NCBI GenBank assembly: GCA_002436415.1
Contig: DJMA01000046.1
Span: forward strand, 177-64,176
Source: Bdellovibrionaceae bacterium UBA6502
GTDB taxonomy: Bacteria; Bdellovibrionota; Bdellovibrionia; Bdellovibrionales; UBA840
Length of the DNA: 64,000 bases
Direction of reading: 5' to 3'
Under the pieces are notes generated by a model. It worked only from the letters and a program-made list of their open reading frames with translations. It had not been told where the DNA came from and did not search any database. This document shows, piece after piece, positions 24,626 through 32,492 of the stretch (position 1 is its first letter; every line of letters begins with the position of its first letter). Made by a program: the position numbers and the translations under genes.

Positions 24626-25028
24626 TTAAAATATCCCTTACTGTTTTATTCTGCATACCAATTTTAGAAATGGCCGAAATGCCTTTTAATATATCGTCCC
24701 AACGTGGAGGGCAGCCTGGAACAAAATAATGAACCGGTAGAATTTCTTTTGCAGCTACGCAATTTTCATCATTGGCAAAAGCAGCTGCCGAAAGAGCACA
24801 GGAGCCTACGGCGATGACTAGCTTTTCCTTGAGCATACGATCATAAACTTCTTTTAAGTTCTGTGCCTGCTCTGGATTGATCCAGCCACCTATAATTAAT
24901 AAATTTGCCTCTTCAGGGCGTTCTGCTTTGCGCACAACACCAACCTGCTCCCAGTTTACCACTGAAGAGCTGAGGCTTTTCAAAACCAACTCACAACAAC
25001 CTGTTTGTTCAATCCACGGATATACCAA
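24597..25028 (-). CDS. divergent NuoB-like iron-sulfur subunit
   Basis: A 143-residue homologue of NuoB/hydrogenase small subunits. All four cluster-N2 ligands are kept: adjacent Cys in EQTGCCELVLKSL, Cys in VGSCALSAAA, and Cys in VPGCPPRWDD. ANLLIIGGWINPEQAQNLKEVYDRML corresponds to the NuoB segment ADLLIVAGTxxxKMAPxxxxxYxQM. It is shorter than the true NuoB at 30549-31076 (175 residues) and has low similarity to it. The only start is a TTG at 25028, placed at the end of the T-tract of a hairpin, with GGGGG in the hairpin arm as the possible ribosome-binding site. It heads the second Nuo-like set. Function unknown; electron transfer is the likely role. Confidence 0.78.
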   Translation of the reverse strand: MVYPWIEQTGCCELVLKSLSSSVVNWEQVGVVRKAERPEEANLLIIGGWINPEQAQNLKEVYDRMLKEKLVIAVGSCALSAAAFANDENCVAAKEILPVHYFVPGCPPRWDDILKGISAISKIGMQNKTVRDILNDSGNDHVF

Positions 25029-25061
25029 AAAAATACCCCCATGTATAAGAATACACAGGGG
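25027..25061 (-). promoter_or_regulatory. terminator/attenuator hairpin over the start of the second Nuo-like set
   Basis: On the minus strand an 11-pair stem (25051-25061 with 25036-25046, two G-T pairs) and a four-base loop are followed by TA and seven T. The last two T belong to the TTG start codon of the NuoB-like gene, and the G5 in the 3' arm is its likely ribosome-binding site. It can terminate transcription after nuoI, hide the ribosome-binding site, or both. Confidence 0.7.
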
Positions 25062-25088
25062 TTTTTCAAAGGTACAGGACTTTAATCC

Positions 25089-25613
25089 TTAGATACCAGA
25101 ATTGTGTCTTTCTTCCTCATCTAAAATAGAAAGATAGCCACCTTTAAGATTTGGTCGACGGGTAAGGTGTTGGATGTCATGCACAAAGCTTGATCCATTT
25201 AAGCCTGGTTGCTGCCACTCAGGGCCCATTCTTACAGCGTCAACAGGACATGCCTCTTCACAAAAACCGCAATATACACATCGTAAGGTATCAATCTCAT
25301 AAGAAATTGGAAACTTCTCAACTTCAGGATCATCATGTTCCGCCGCAGTAATGCTTATACAATCCGCAGGACAGTTGGTTGCACACAACATACAGGCCGT
25401 GCAACGAATGCTTCCATCTTTTTTTACTGTTAAGATATGAGAGCCTTTAAATCTAGGACCATATTCATATTTCTCTTCTGGGTAGTTCACTGTCGGCATT
25501 TCATCTTTATGAAATATATTATAAATCATGTTACGAAAAGTAAGCGCCATACCTTTTACGATACTGGTTACATACCAACTGGATTTTATATCTGGTCTTT
25601 TAACGATACTCAT
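25089..25613 (-). CDS. nuoI: NADH-quinone oxidoreductase subunit I
   Basis: A 174-residue NuoI, the peripheral-arm subunit that holds clusters N6a and N6b and passes electrons towards NuoB. The two motifs are CTACMLCATNCPADCI and CVYCGFCEEACPVDAV. The N-terminal SIVKGMALTFRNMIYNIFHK is the amphipathic membrane-contact helix. The C-terminal tail (RRPNLKGGYLSIL) is common in bacterial NuoI. The start overlaps the nuoG stop by 4 bp (ATGA type). It is the last gene of the nuo run; a hairpin follows. Confidence 0.95.
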   Translation of the reverse strand: MSIVKRPDIKSSWYVTSIVKGMALTFRNMIYNIFHKDEMPTVNYPEEKYEYGPRFKGSHILTVKKDGSIRCTACMLCATNCPADCISITAAEHDDPEVEKFPISYEIDTLRCVYCGFCEEACPVDAVRMGPEWQQPGLNGSSFVHDIQHLTRRPNLKGGYLSILDEEERHNSGI

Positions 25614-27088
25614 AAACTTGCCCCTATTTGCAACTCATCTCCAGCCATCAACTGCATTGCCTCACCTAAACTTAGAGCTTGAGAAACAACCAATCTCATC
25701 TTTTGGATCTTTTGCACAGTGCCTGCAAAGTTAGTAAAACTCCCCTTTTTCTCAACAAAGGTTTTCATAGGAATTAAATAATCCACATCTCTGTAAGCAG
25801 GATTTGGGTTACTACTTAAAACAACCAAATTCTCAGCCTTTGAAAACAATTGTATCTTTTCTTGAATATCAGGGAAATACTCCTGCAACTCTGGGCCTGC
25901 CAAAATTACCAACTTGATTGCTCCTGAATTTAACTCAGCTTCTAACTGCTCCCAAGTGGAGTTAAGAGACTTAGCTTCCAAAGCCTTGATCAAACCGGCA
26001 GTGTTCGGGTTTTTATCACCTCGAAGTAAAATACCATCAAAGTCATCAAAGCTTTCTGAGTTATTGACCCAATGATAAACCTTTTTTGTACCCAGTTTAT
26101 CAATGTACATCATTGCATCTTCGTATTCTTCATTGGTGTACTGACCCGTAAATACAACGGCCACTTGATCACTTGAGTAGTTTTTAATTAAACTCGCCAC
26201 ATCTTTAGCCGCCGCACCTGGCGCCATCATTTGCGTGCCAGCCTCTGTCTTTTTAATTGCTTTTAAAAGGCGGTTTTCTTTATTTACGTGTTTAAAAATA
26301 TTTCTACCTTTATCACACATCCAATAGTCATTGATGTCTTTATTGTGCTCTGGCTTAACTCGAAAATAGCCCTTTTCATTGTAATATACATTTACATTAC
26401 AGCCTGTAGAACACCCATTACATACCGTTGAGTCGTTATCTAAATACCAAACCCTTTGCTTAAAACGAAAATCCTTACTAGTCAGCGCGCCTACAGGACA
26501 AATATCAACCACATTAACAGCATAGTCGTTGTCTAAAGGCTTATCTTCGTGAGTACCAATTTCAGAACGGTCTCCACGATTGAAAATTCCTAGCTCACTG
26601 GTCTTGGTCACTTCATCAGTAAAACGAACACAGCGAGAACATAAAATACAACGCTCAGTATCTAGTACAATTTTTCGTCCTAAATCTACCACTTTACGTT
26701 TCTTTACTTTGCGCTCTGCCATTTCAGGATCATACTGACCAAATTTCATGTATTGATCTTGCAAACCACATTCACCCGCTTGGTCACAAATAGGACAATC
26801 CAATGGATGATTGATCAAATGAAAATCCAATCCCCATTTAACGGCTTCTTGTACTTTTGCAGAGTTATTGCTAACAACCATTCCCTCTGTCACTTGCGTA
26901 TTACAAGCAATCATTAAGCGTGGTGCGCCCTCAACCTCAATCATACAAAGACGACAAACACCAGCGACGCTTAATCCTGGGTGCCAGCAGTAATGAGCTA
27001 TATCTTCTCCCGCCTGCTTAAAGGCCTCAATCACCATTGTGCCTTCTGCTACTTCAATTTCTTTTCCATTAACCGTGCACTTGAGCAT
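25610..27088 (-). CDS. nuoG: NADH-quinone oxidoreductase subunit G, short form
   Basis: A 492-residue NuoG. It has the N-terminal [2Fe-2S] domain (CWHPGLSVAGVCRLC...IAC, N1b), a His-ligated cluster motif HPLDCPICDQAGEC (N5), [4Fe-4S] ligands CILCSRC...DICPVGA (N4), and a further CNGCSTGCNVNV...WMC site as in NuoG forms that keep N7. The molybdopterin-fold domain after residue about 230 is much reduced compared with the 780-910-residue proteins, but strands such as LVILAGPEL and LVVLSSNPN remain. It overlaps nuoF by 20 bp and nuoI by 4 bp. Confidence 0.94.
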   Translation of the reverse strand: MLKCTVNGKEIEVAEGTMVIEAFKQAGEDIAHYCWHPGLSVAGVCRLCMIEVEGAPRLMIACNTQVTEGMVVSNNSAKVQEAVKWGLDFHLINHPLDCPICDQAGECGLQDQYMKFGQYDPEMAERKVKKRKVVDLGRKIVLDTERCILCSRCVRFTDEVTKTSELGIFNRGDRSEIGTHEDKPLDNDYAVNVVDICPVGALTSKDFRFKQRVWYLDNDSTVCNGCSTGCNVNVYYNEKGYFRVKPEHNKDINDYWMCDKGRNIFKHVNKENRLLKAIKKTEAGTQMMAPGAAAKDVASLIKNYSSDQVAVVFTGQYTNEEYEDAMMYIDKLGTKKVYHWVNNSESFDDFDGILLRGDKNPNTAGLIKALEAKSLNSTWEQLEAELNSGAIKLVILAGPELQEYFPDIQEKIQLFSKAENLVVLSSNPNPAYRDVDYLIPMKTFVEKKGSFTNFAGTVQKIQKMRLVVSQALSLGEAMQLMAGDELQIGASL

Positions 27089-28358
27089 AGGTTTGTCCTT
27101 TTACTTTTGAGCGACCTTCGCGAACATAAAATTCAAATTCATCTCTAAATTTTTGCACAAAACTGATGGTAGGCATCGCCGCCGCATCAGATAGTGCACA
27201 AATGGTTTTACCCATCATATTTTTAGCAACCGTCTCTAACAAATCGATGTCTTGAACTCGGCCTTCCCCTTTAACGATCTTATTGGCGATTTTATTAATC
27301 CAACCAGTACCTTCTCGACAAGGAGTACACTGACCACAACTTTCATGATGATAAAAATGCAAAGTCACATCCAAAAGATCCACCATACAACGAGTATCAT
27401 CAATAACAATTACGGCACCTGATCCAAGCATACTGCCTACCGACTGCAAGGATTCATAATCCATGTTCACTTTGTAAGACTCTTCAGCATTTAATATTGG
27501 AGCAGAACTTCCACCCGGAATTACAGCCTTAAGCTTTCTTCCCGGCTTTAATCCACCACATTCTTCTTCGATCAATTGCTTTAATGGATAACCAAGAGGT
27601 ACTTCATAAGTTCCTGGGCGTTGTACATCGCCACTCACAGAAAACAATTTTGTTCCCGCGGATTTCTCTGTTCCATATTTTCTGTAAGCCTCTACCCCAT
27701 CACGAAGGATGTATTTTACAGAAGCTAAAGTCTCAACATTATTCACAATAGTTGGCTTTTTTAAATAACCCTGTACCGCTGGAAATGGCGGCTTTAATTT
27801 TGGCTGCCCTTTAAAACCCTCAAGGGAAGAAATCATTCCAGTTTCTTCACCGCAGATATAGGCTCCTGCGCCTGAATAAACATCTAAGTCAAAATCAAAA
27901 CCAGATCCTTGGATGTTCTTTCCTAAGTAACCTGCATCGTAGGCTTCTTTGATGGCTTTTTCTAAAAGCTCGATGATATGTCGGTATTCTCCGCGAACAT
28001 AAATATAGCCTTTGTGACTCCTTACCGCGTATCCAGAGATAATCATTCCCTCGATCAACTGATGAGGCGCTCTCTCCATCATTTTACGATCTTTGAAAGT
28101 TCCTGGCTCTCCTTCATCGGCATTACACAAAAGGTATCGCTCTTCTCCATTGTCTGGCAAAAAGCTCCATTTCATGCCGGTTGGGAAACCAGCTCCACCA
28201 CGACCACGAAGCCCTGCGGCCTTTACCATTTCTATGATTTCTTTCGGCTGCATTTTAAAAGCATTAGCAACTTGCTCGTAACCACCATGCTTTTTGTAGC
28301 CATCGATACCGATGAACTCGTCTTTATTGTAATGTTCAGAAATTATTTTTGCTTCCAT
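27069..28358 (-). CDS. nuoF: NADH-quinone oxidoreductase subunit F
   Basis: A 429-residue NuoF, the NADH- and FMN-binding subunit. The NADH/FMN motif is GRGGAGFPTGMKW, followed by CNADEGEPGTFKDR and the SLBB-like segment. The [4Fe-4S] cluster N3 ligands are in ESCGQCTPCREG plus the later Cys in GKTICALSDA. Length is normal for the family. It lies 7 bp after nuoE and overlaps nuoG by 20 bp, so the three NADH-module subunits should be made together. Confidence 0.97.
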   Translation of the reverse strand: MEAKIISEHYNKDEFIGIDGYKKHGGYEQVANAFKMQPKEIIEMVKAAGLRGRGGAGFPTGMKWSFLPDNGEERYLLCNADEGEPGTFKDRKMMERAPHQLIEGMIISGYAVRSHKGYIYVRGEYRHIIELLEKAIKEAYDAGYLGKNIQGSGFDFDLDVYSGAGAYICGEETGMISSLEGFKGQPKLKPPFPAVQGYLKKPTIVNNVETLASVKYILRDGVEAYRKYGTEKSAGTKLFSVSGDVQRPGTYEVPLGYPLKQLIEEECGGLKPGRKLKAVIPGGSSAPILNAEESYKVNMDYESLQSVGSMLGSGAVIVIDDTRCMVDLLDVTLHFYHHESCGQCTPCREGTGWINKIANKIVKGEGRVQDIDLLETVAKNMMGKTICALSDAAAMPTISFVQKFRDEFEFYVREGRSKVKGQTYAQVHG

Positions 28359-28365
28359 CTCACAC

Positions 28366-28845
28366 CTAATTTAATTTTTGCAAAGACTCAATGATTTGAT
28401 CAATTTTGGCTTCGTTTAAATTTTCATGATATTCAAAATTATTTTGCATCACAGGAGCTGTATCACAAGAACCTAAGCACTCAACTTTAGAAACACTAAA
28501 CTTTCCGTCGGCAGTAGTGTCTCCAGGTTTCACATTTAGCTTTTTACAAATATAATCCGTGAGTTCACGGCCACCAGCCATTGAGCAACTAATATTGGTA
28601 CAGACTTGCAAATGAAATTTACCCGTCGGCTTTTGGTTAAACATCGTATAGAAAGTAAATACTTCTCGAATCTCAGCAACAGGAATTTCCATTAAGTCTG
28701 CTAAAAAATCTAGAGCCTCTTTCGACACCCAACCATACTGTTCTTGCACTTGGTACAAGGCAGGAATGATTGCAGATTGCTTGGTCTCGTACCTTTGCAT
28801 TTCAGATTTAATTTTTTCTACTCGCTCATTTGCTAATTGAAACAT
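28366..28845 (-). CDS. nuoE: NADH-quinone oxidoreductase subunit E
   Basis: A 159-residue NuoE with a thioredoxin-like [2Fe-2S] domain (cluster N1a). The ligands are in CTNISCSMAGG (Cys-x4-Cys) and CLGSCDTAP (Cys-x3-Cys). The N-terminal helical part ALYQVQEQYGWVSKEALDFLAD and VREVFTFYTMF-like stretch are characteristic. It lies 12 bp after nuoCD and 7 bp before nuoF. Confidence 0.96.
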   Translation of the reverse strand: MFQLANERVEKIKSEMQRYETKQSAIIPALYQVQEQYGWVSKEALDFLADLMEIPVAEIREVFTFYTMFNQKPTGKFHLQVCTNISCSMAGGRELTDYICKKLNVKPGDTTADGKFSVSKVECLGSCDTAPVMQNNFEYHENLNEAKIDQIIESLQKLN

Positions 28846-28857
28846 TTTATCCTCGAT

Positions 28858-30552
28858 CTAGCGATCTAACTCACCAGCAATTAAATTCATACTACCTAAA
28901 ACAGAAATTACATCCGCCACTAAGCCCCCCGTGATTTGCTCAGGAAAACTTTGATAAATAGCAAAACATGGTGGACGCACACGCAAGCGATAAGGCTTCA
29001 TTTCGCCATCACTCACCAAGAAAAAGCCTAACTCTCCATTGGCCGCTTCGGTGTAGTCATAAATTTCACCTTTCGGAGGTTTAATGCCCTTCATGATCAA
29101 CATAAAATGATTCATTAAACCCTCGATATTGCCATAGACGTCTTTCTTCTCTGGCAAAACAATGGATTTATCGCGAATCGTATAATCTCCTGCAGGAATA
29201 TTTTTAGCCACCTGCTCAACGATTTTTACGGATTGCTTCATTTCCTCTAAACGCACAAGGTAACGATCGTAAACATCACCGGTGGTTCCTACTGGCACTT
29301 CAAAGTCTAAGCTTTCATAACCATAGTATGGCTCAGCTTTTCTTAAATCTAAACCAACACCAGCTGCTCTCAAGCATGGTCCCGTGTAACCCCACATAAT
29401 GGCATCCTCAGCAGAAATACTGCCTACGCCTTGAGTTCTTTGCATCCAGATTTTATTTTCGGTCAATAAACGATCTACTTCGTCGATGCCTTTGCGAAGA
29501 GATTTACAAGTCTCTAAAACATCTTTATACCAACCAGCAGGCGGGTCTTGCGCCATACCACCTACCCGAGTCATGGACACAGTTAATCTAGCGCCACAAA
29601 GCTTTTCAAATAAGGAATAGACTTGCTCGCGAAGTTTGAACAAATAAAAGAAGCCCGACAATGCACCTAAATCAACCGCATTAGCACCAATACAAACTAT
29701 ATGATCAATCACCCTTGAAAGCTCCGCCAGAATAATTCGAATGGCTTGAGCCTTTAAAGGAATTTCTACGCCCAACATTTTTTCTACCGCTTTACAGTAA
29801 CCAATGTTGTTCATCGGCGCTGAACAGTAATTTAAACGATCCGTATAAGGAATCACTTGATTGTAAGGATGGGTCTCGGCCATTTTTTCAAAACAACGGT
29901 GTAAAAAGCCAAGCTCAACTCCTGCCTTTTCAACTTTTTCGCCGTCTAGAGCTGCCATCACTCGTAAAGTACCGTGAGTCGCTGGATGAGAAGGGCCTAT
30001 GTTTAAGGGAACCAAGTCTTTTCCAGGAACGGGAGAAAAACGACTACCATCATCAAAGTGAACAGGTAAAACATCAGAACAGTGCTGTTGGTTATTAGCA
30101 TCATAATCTTTACGAAGTGGATGCCCTTTGAAGTGATGGTGAGTTAATATTTTTGTTAAATTAGGATGCCCTTCAAAAACAATCCCATACATATCGTAGG
30201 CTTCACGCTCAAACCAATTTGCACTACGCCACACTGAGGTAGCACTAGCCAGCTTAGCATCCTCTTCTTGGACAAAAACTTTGAGGCGAAGTCGATTTAA
30301 TGTTTTTGAACTAAACAGATGATAAACCACTGCATAACGACCTTCTTGGGTCTCTGGATACTTGGAATAATCCACAGCCGTTAAATCCATTAAAAAATCA
30401 TAAAAAGAATTTTCGCGATAGTATTTTAAAACCTCAAGAATATTGGCTTTAGGAACAACCACTACGTCATTGTCATTTTCATAATAAAACTTAAAGTCCC
30501 CTACAGGAAACTTTTCACTTAGATTTTGTTTTACTTCTTCAATACGGCTCAC
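28858..30552 (-). CDS. nuoCD: NADH-quinone oxidoreductase fused subunit C/D
   Basis: A 564-residue fusion of NuoC (about 1-165, with FEREAYDMYGIVFEGHPNL and HPLRKDY) and NuoD (about 180-564). The NuoD part has GPSHPATHGTLR, the quinone-site His region, ELSRVIDHIVCIG, a GARLTVSMTRVGG segment, DYTIRDKSI and the C-terminal PYRLRVRPPCF. It forms the quinone-reaction chamber with NuoB and NuoH. The fusion resembles that in E. coli but the start is only 4 bp inside the end of nuoB. No nuoA, H or J-N follows in this window. Confidence 0.96.
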   Translation of the reverse strand: MSRIEEVKQNLSEKFPVGDFKFYYENDNDVVVVPKANILEVLKYYRENSFYDFLMDLTAVDYSKYPETQEGRYAVVYHLFSSKTLNRLRLKVFVQEEDAKLASATSVWRSANWFEREAYDMYGIVFEGHPNLTKILTHHHFKGHPLRKDYDANNQQHCSDVLPVHFDDGSRFSPVPGKDLVPLNIGPSHPATHGTLRVMAALDGEKVEKAGVELGFLHRCFEKMAETHPYNQVIPYTDRLNYCSAPMNNIGYCKAVEKMLGVEIPLKAQAIRIILAELSRVIDHIVCIGANAVDLGALSGFFYLFKLREQVYSLFEKLCGARLTVSMTRVGGMAQDPPAGWYKDVLETCKSLRKGIDEVDRLLTENKIWMQRTQGVGSISAEDAIMWGYTGPCLRAAGVGLDLRKAEPYYGYESLDFEVPVGTTGDVYDRYLVRLEEMKQSVKIVEQVAKNIPAGDYTIRDKSIVLPEKKDVYGNIEGLMNHFMLIMKGIKPPKGEIYDYTEAANGELGFFLVSDGEMKPYRLRVRPPCFAIYQSFPEQITGGLVADVISVLGSMNLIAGELDR

Positions 30553-31076
30553 AACTCAGGCCCTTTCCAATTGTCTTTCCAAGGTCTAGGAACATTATTT
30601 TCAATCATTTTTTGTAGAAGCATCACTCCATCTAAAACCGCTTCTGGAGTCGGTGGACAACCAGGAACAAAAACATCCACCGGGACAAGCTTACTAATTC
30701 CTTGAAGAACATGATAAGAGCGATAAAAACCACCGGAACTAGCACATGCACCCATTGATATAACGTATTTAGGCTCAAGCATTTGCTCGTAGATGTGAAC
30801 TAAAACAGGAGCCATTTTTTCAGTGATAGTTCCTGCGACGATCAACAAATCTGCCTGACGAGGTGAAAACCGAACTACCTCAGCTCCGAAGCGAGCTAAA
30901 TCATATTTAGGTCCCATCACAGACATTAACTCAATCCCACAACAAGCAGTTCCATAAGGAAGAGGCCAAAGAGAGTTTTTCTTCCCCCAGTTGATCCAAT
31001 CCTCCACTCTTGTGGTCATAACGTTTGAATTTAACATATCCTGTAGATCGAAAGCGTCTACCTTTTGCTCTGTCAT
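30549..31076 (-). CDS. nuoB: NADH-quinone oxidoreductase subunit B
   Basis: A 175-residue NuoB, the carrier of cluster N2, which reduces quinone. The ligands are the adjacent Cys in GTACCGIELMS, Cys in SMGACASSGG and Cys in VPGCPPTPEA. FSPRQADLLIVAGTITEKMAP is the family signature. GGGAGAAT lies 7-14 bp before the ATG. It is the first gene of the nuo unit here; nuoA, which usually precedes it, is absent, and over 480 bp of gene-free sequence lies upstream, where the promoter must be. Confidence 0.96.
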   Translation of the reverse strand: MTEQKVDAFDLQDMLNSNVMTTRVEDWINWGKKNSLWPLPYGTACCGIELMSVMGPKYDLARFGAEVVRFSPRQADLLIVAGTITEKMAPVLVHIYEQMLEPKYVISMGACASSGGFYRSYHVLQGISKLVPVDVFVPGCPPTPEAVLDGVMLLQKMIENNVPRPWKDNWKGPEL

Positions 31077-31619
31077 TCTTTAATTCTCCCTAGAGGATTT
31101 TAAAGGTAAATTACATCGCTTCGAAAAAGCTCATAAAAAGAAAGAAATGATTTTAAAATTTGAAAATCATAAATTCTCAGAGTCTTCTCTTAAGTAAAAA
31201 AACTTATGCGATTCTATAACTATTTGGTTGTATCATTTTCTTTTCATTTAGAAATGTAATAACTGAATGCGTTAGCCACAGCTGGACCATATAAGGTATG
31301 GAAATTAAACGAGCATTTTGATTTCGCCTAGCATAGGTGAGCCAATTTTAGGCATGTCGCCACTGCATTTGAAAATGGTTTTCAGTACGAGTTCACAACA
31401 CAGCCCCTTATAAAATCAGATGCAGTCTAACAAACACAAAGCCACTTTCTTGCCTAGCCAGAAAGCATTGCCAACAAAAATCAGAGCTAAATCTTAAAAT
31501 TTAAGAATCGCTTATCCACAAGCCAGTTATCACTAAATTAAACTTCTATATGTGACTGTGTGCATTTTTATTTGCACCGATCCATAAGCTGTGTGGCACA
31601 AGGAAAACAGGGGGATATT
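31077..31619. other. divergent intergenic region upstream of nuoB
   Basis: About 540 bp between nuoB (minus) and a secreted-protein gene (plus). Both promoters should be here, but none can be read with confidence. The middle (31260-31480) is less AT-rich than the ends, with no open frame and no strong hairpin. GGGGG at 31610-31614 is the ribosome-binding site of the right-hand gene. Confidence 0.5.
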
Positions 31620-32246
31620 ATGACTAAATTATTAATTAGCTTATTTACTATCAGTATTTTAAATTTAAATACATTAAGTGCGAATGAAAATTTCGCAACT
31701 TATCATCTCAAGCAAACAATGGAAGAAGAGACAAACAAAACTGAAGACAAAAGCTTCTATTACATCGAAACAAAAAAAATATTTGAACAAAGCGAAAGCG
31801 TAAAATACGAAGAACTACCCGCCTACTTCACAGGAAGATGCTTCTATCCTGACGGTCAAACCATAGAAAGCTTACTTGTTTCTGGAACATTCACTGAGGA
31901 CAGGGATCTTGGCCCTGTATATCCGCCAAAGACTTATAAAATTGTTAACATTTTTGAAGGAAGATATAAGGCCATCTTTGATATCATTACATCTAAAATC
32001 AAATCTTACATAGACTCAATCACAAAATACGAGATTGAAAAATTCGGTGAAGCCTTGGATCAAAGCGGAGAGGATTTGATTGTAGATAAAACAAAGGAAG
32101 GCATTGGTAGTGTTTATGTCATTAGAAAGTACAATGAGTACTTTACTGCTTTAGTAAAAAATTATGTTAGATCGGAAGACAAAATCACTGAACAGACTCA
32201 CTACAGCTGCTACTTTTACGTAGAACCAGAGTTCGCAGATTACTAA
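31620..32246 (+). CDS. exported protein of unknown function
   Basis: A 208-residue protein. I choose the ATG at 31620 because a signal peptide follows (MTKLLISLFTISILNLNTLSA) and GGGGGA lies 5 bp upstream; a GTG 60 bp earlier would add a non-signal extension. The mature protein is acidic, with two Cys (GRCFYPDG and YSCYFYV) that may pair and a predicted mixed alpha/beta fold. No family is recognised. It is ended by a clear terminator and is probably transcribed alone. Confidence 0.75.
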   Translation: MTKLLISLFTISILNLNTLSANENFATYHLKQTMEEETNKTEDKSFYYIETKKIFEQSESVKYEELPAYFTGRCFYPDGQTIESLLVSGTFTEDRDLGPVYPPKTYKIVNIFEGRYKAIFDIITSKIKSYIDSITKYEIEKFGEALDQSGEDLIVDKTKEGIGSVYVIRKYNEYFTALVKNYVRSEDKITEQTHYSCYFYVEPEFADY

Positions 32247-32275
32247 GTTTAAAATTTCACATAAATATTTTAAAG

Positions 32276-32308
32276 AAGGCGAGATCTACCCTCGCCTTTT
32301 CTTTTTCT
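32276..32308 (+). terminator. terminator after the exported-protein gene
   Basis: AAGGCGAG (32276-32283) pairs with CTCGCCTT (32291-32298), loop of seven, followed by TTCTTTTTCT. Confidence 0.85.
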
Positions 32309-32492
32309 CTCGATCAAAGCCTCTCAAATTTTTGACTTAAGCCTAGCTCCATAAGTAAAGCTTCATTACGCAATAAAAATTTACTGGGTCCAGCCTATGG
32401 CCTTTGTCTTGTTAGTAACAGCATAGAGTTTTAAAATTAGTGCATCCCAAAAAACCTGTCATGGACGGCAGGGAAAAATTCAAGGAGGAATC

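Noticed and set aside
31280..31540. A possible third MITE-like copy upstream of nuoB (CTGGACCATATAAGG ... CCACAAGCCAGT)
   Set aside because: Only the outer four to five bases match the ends of copies A and B; the TTTAATT core is absent.
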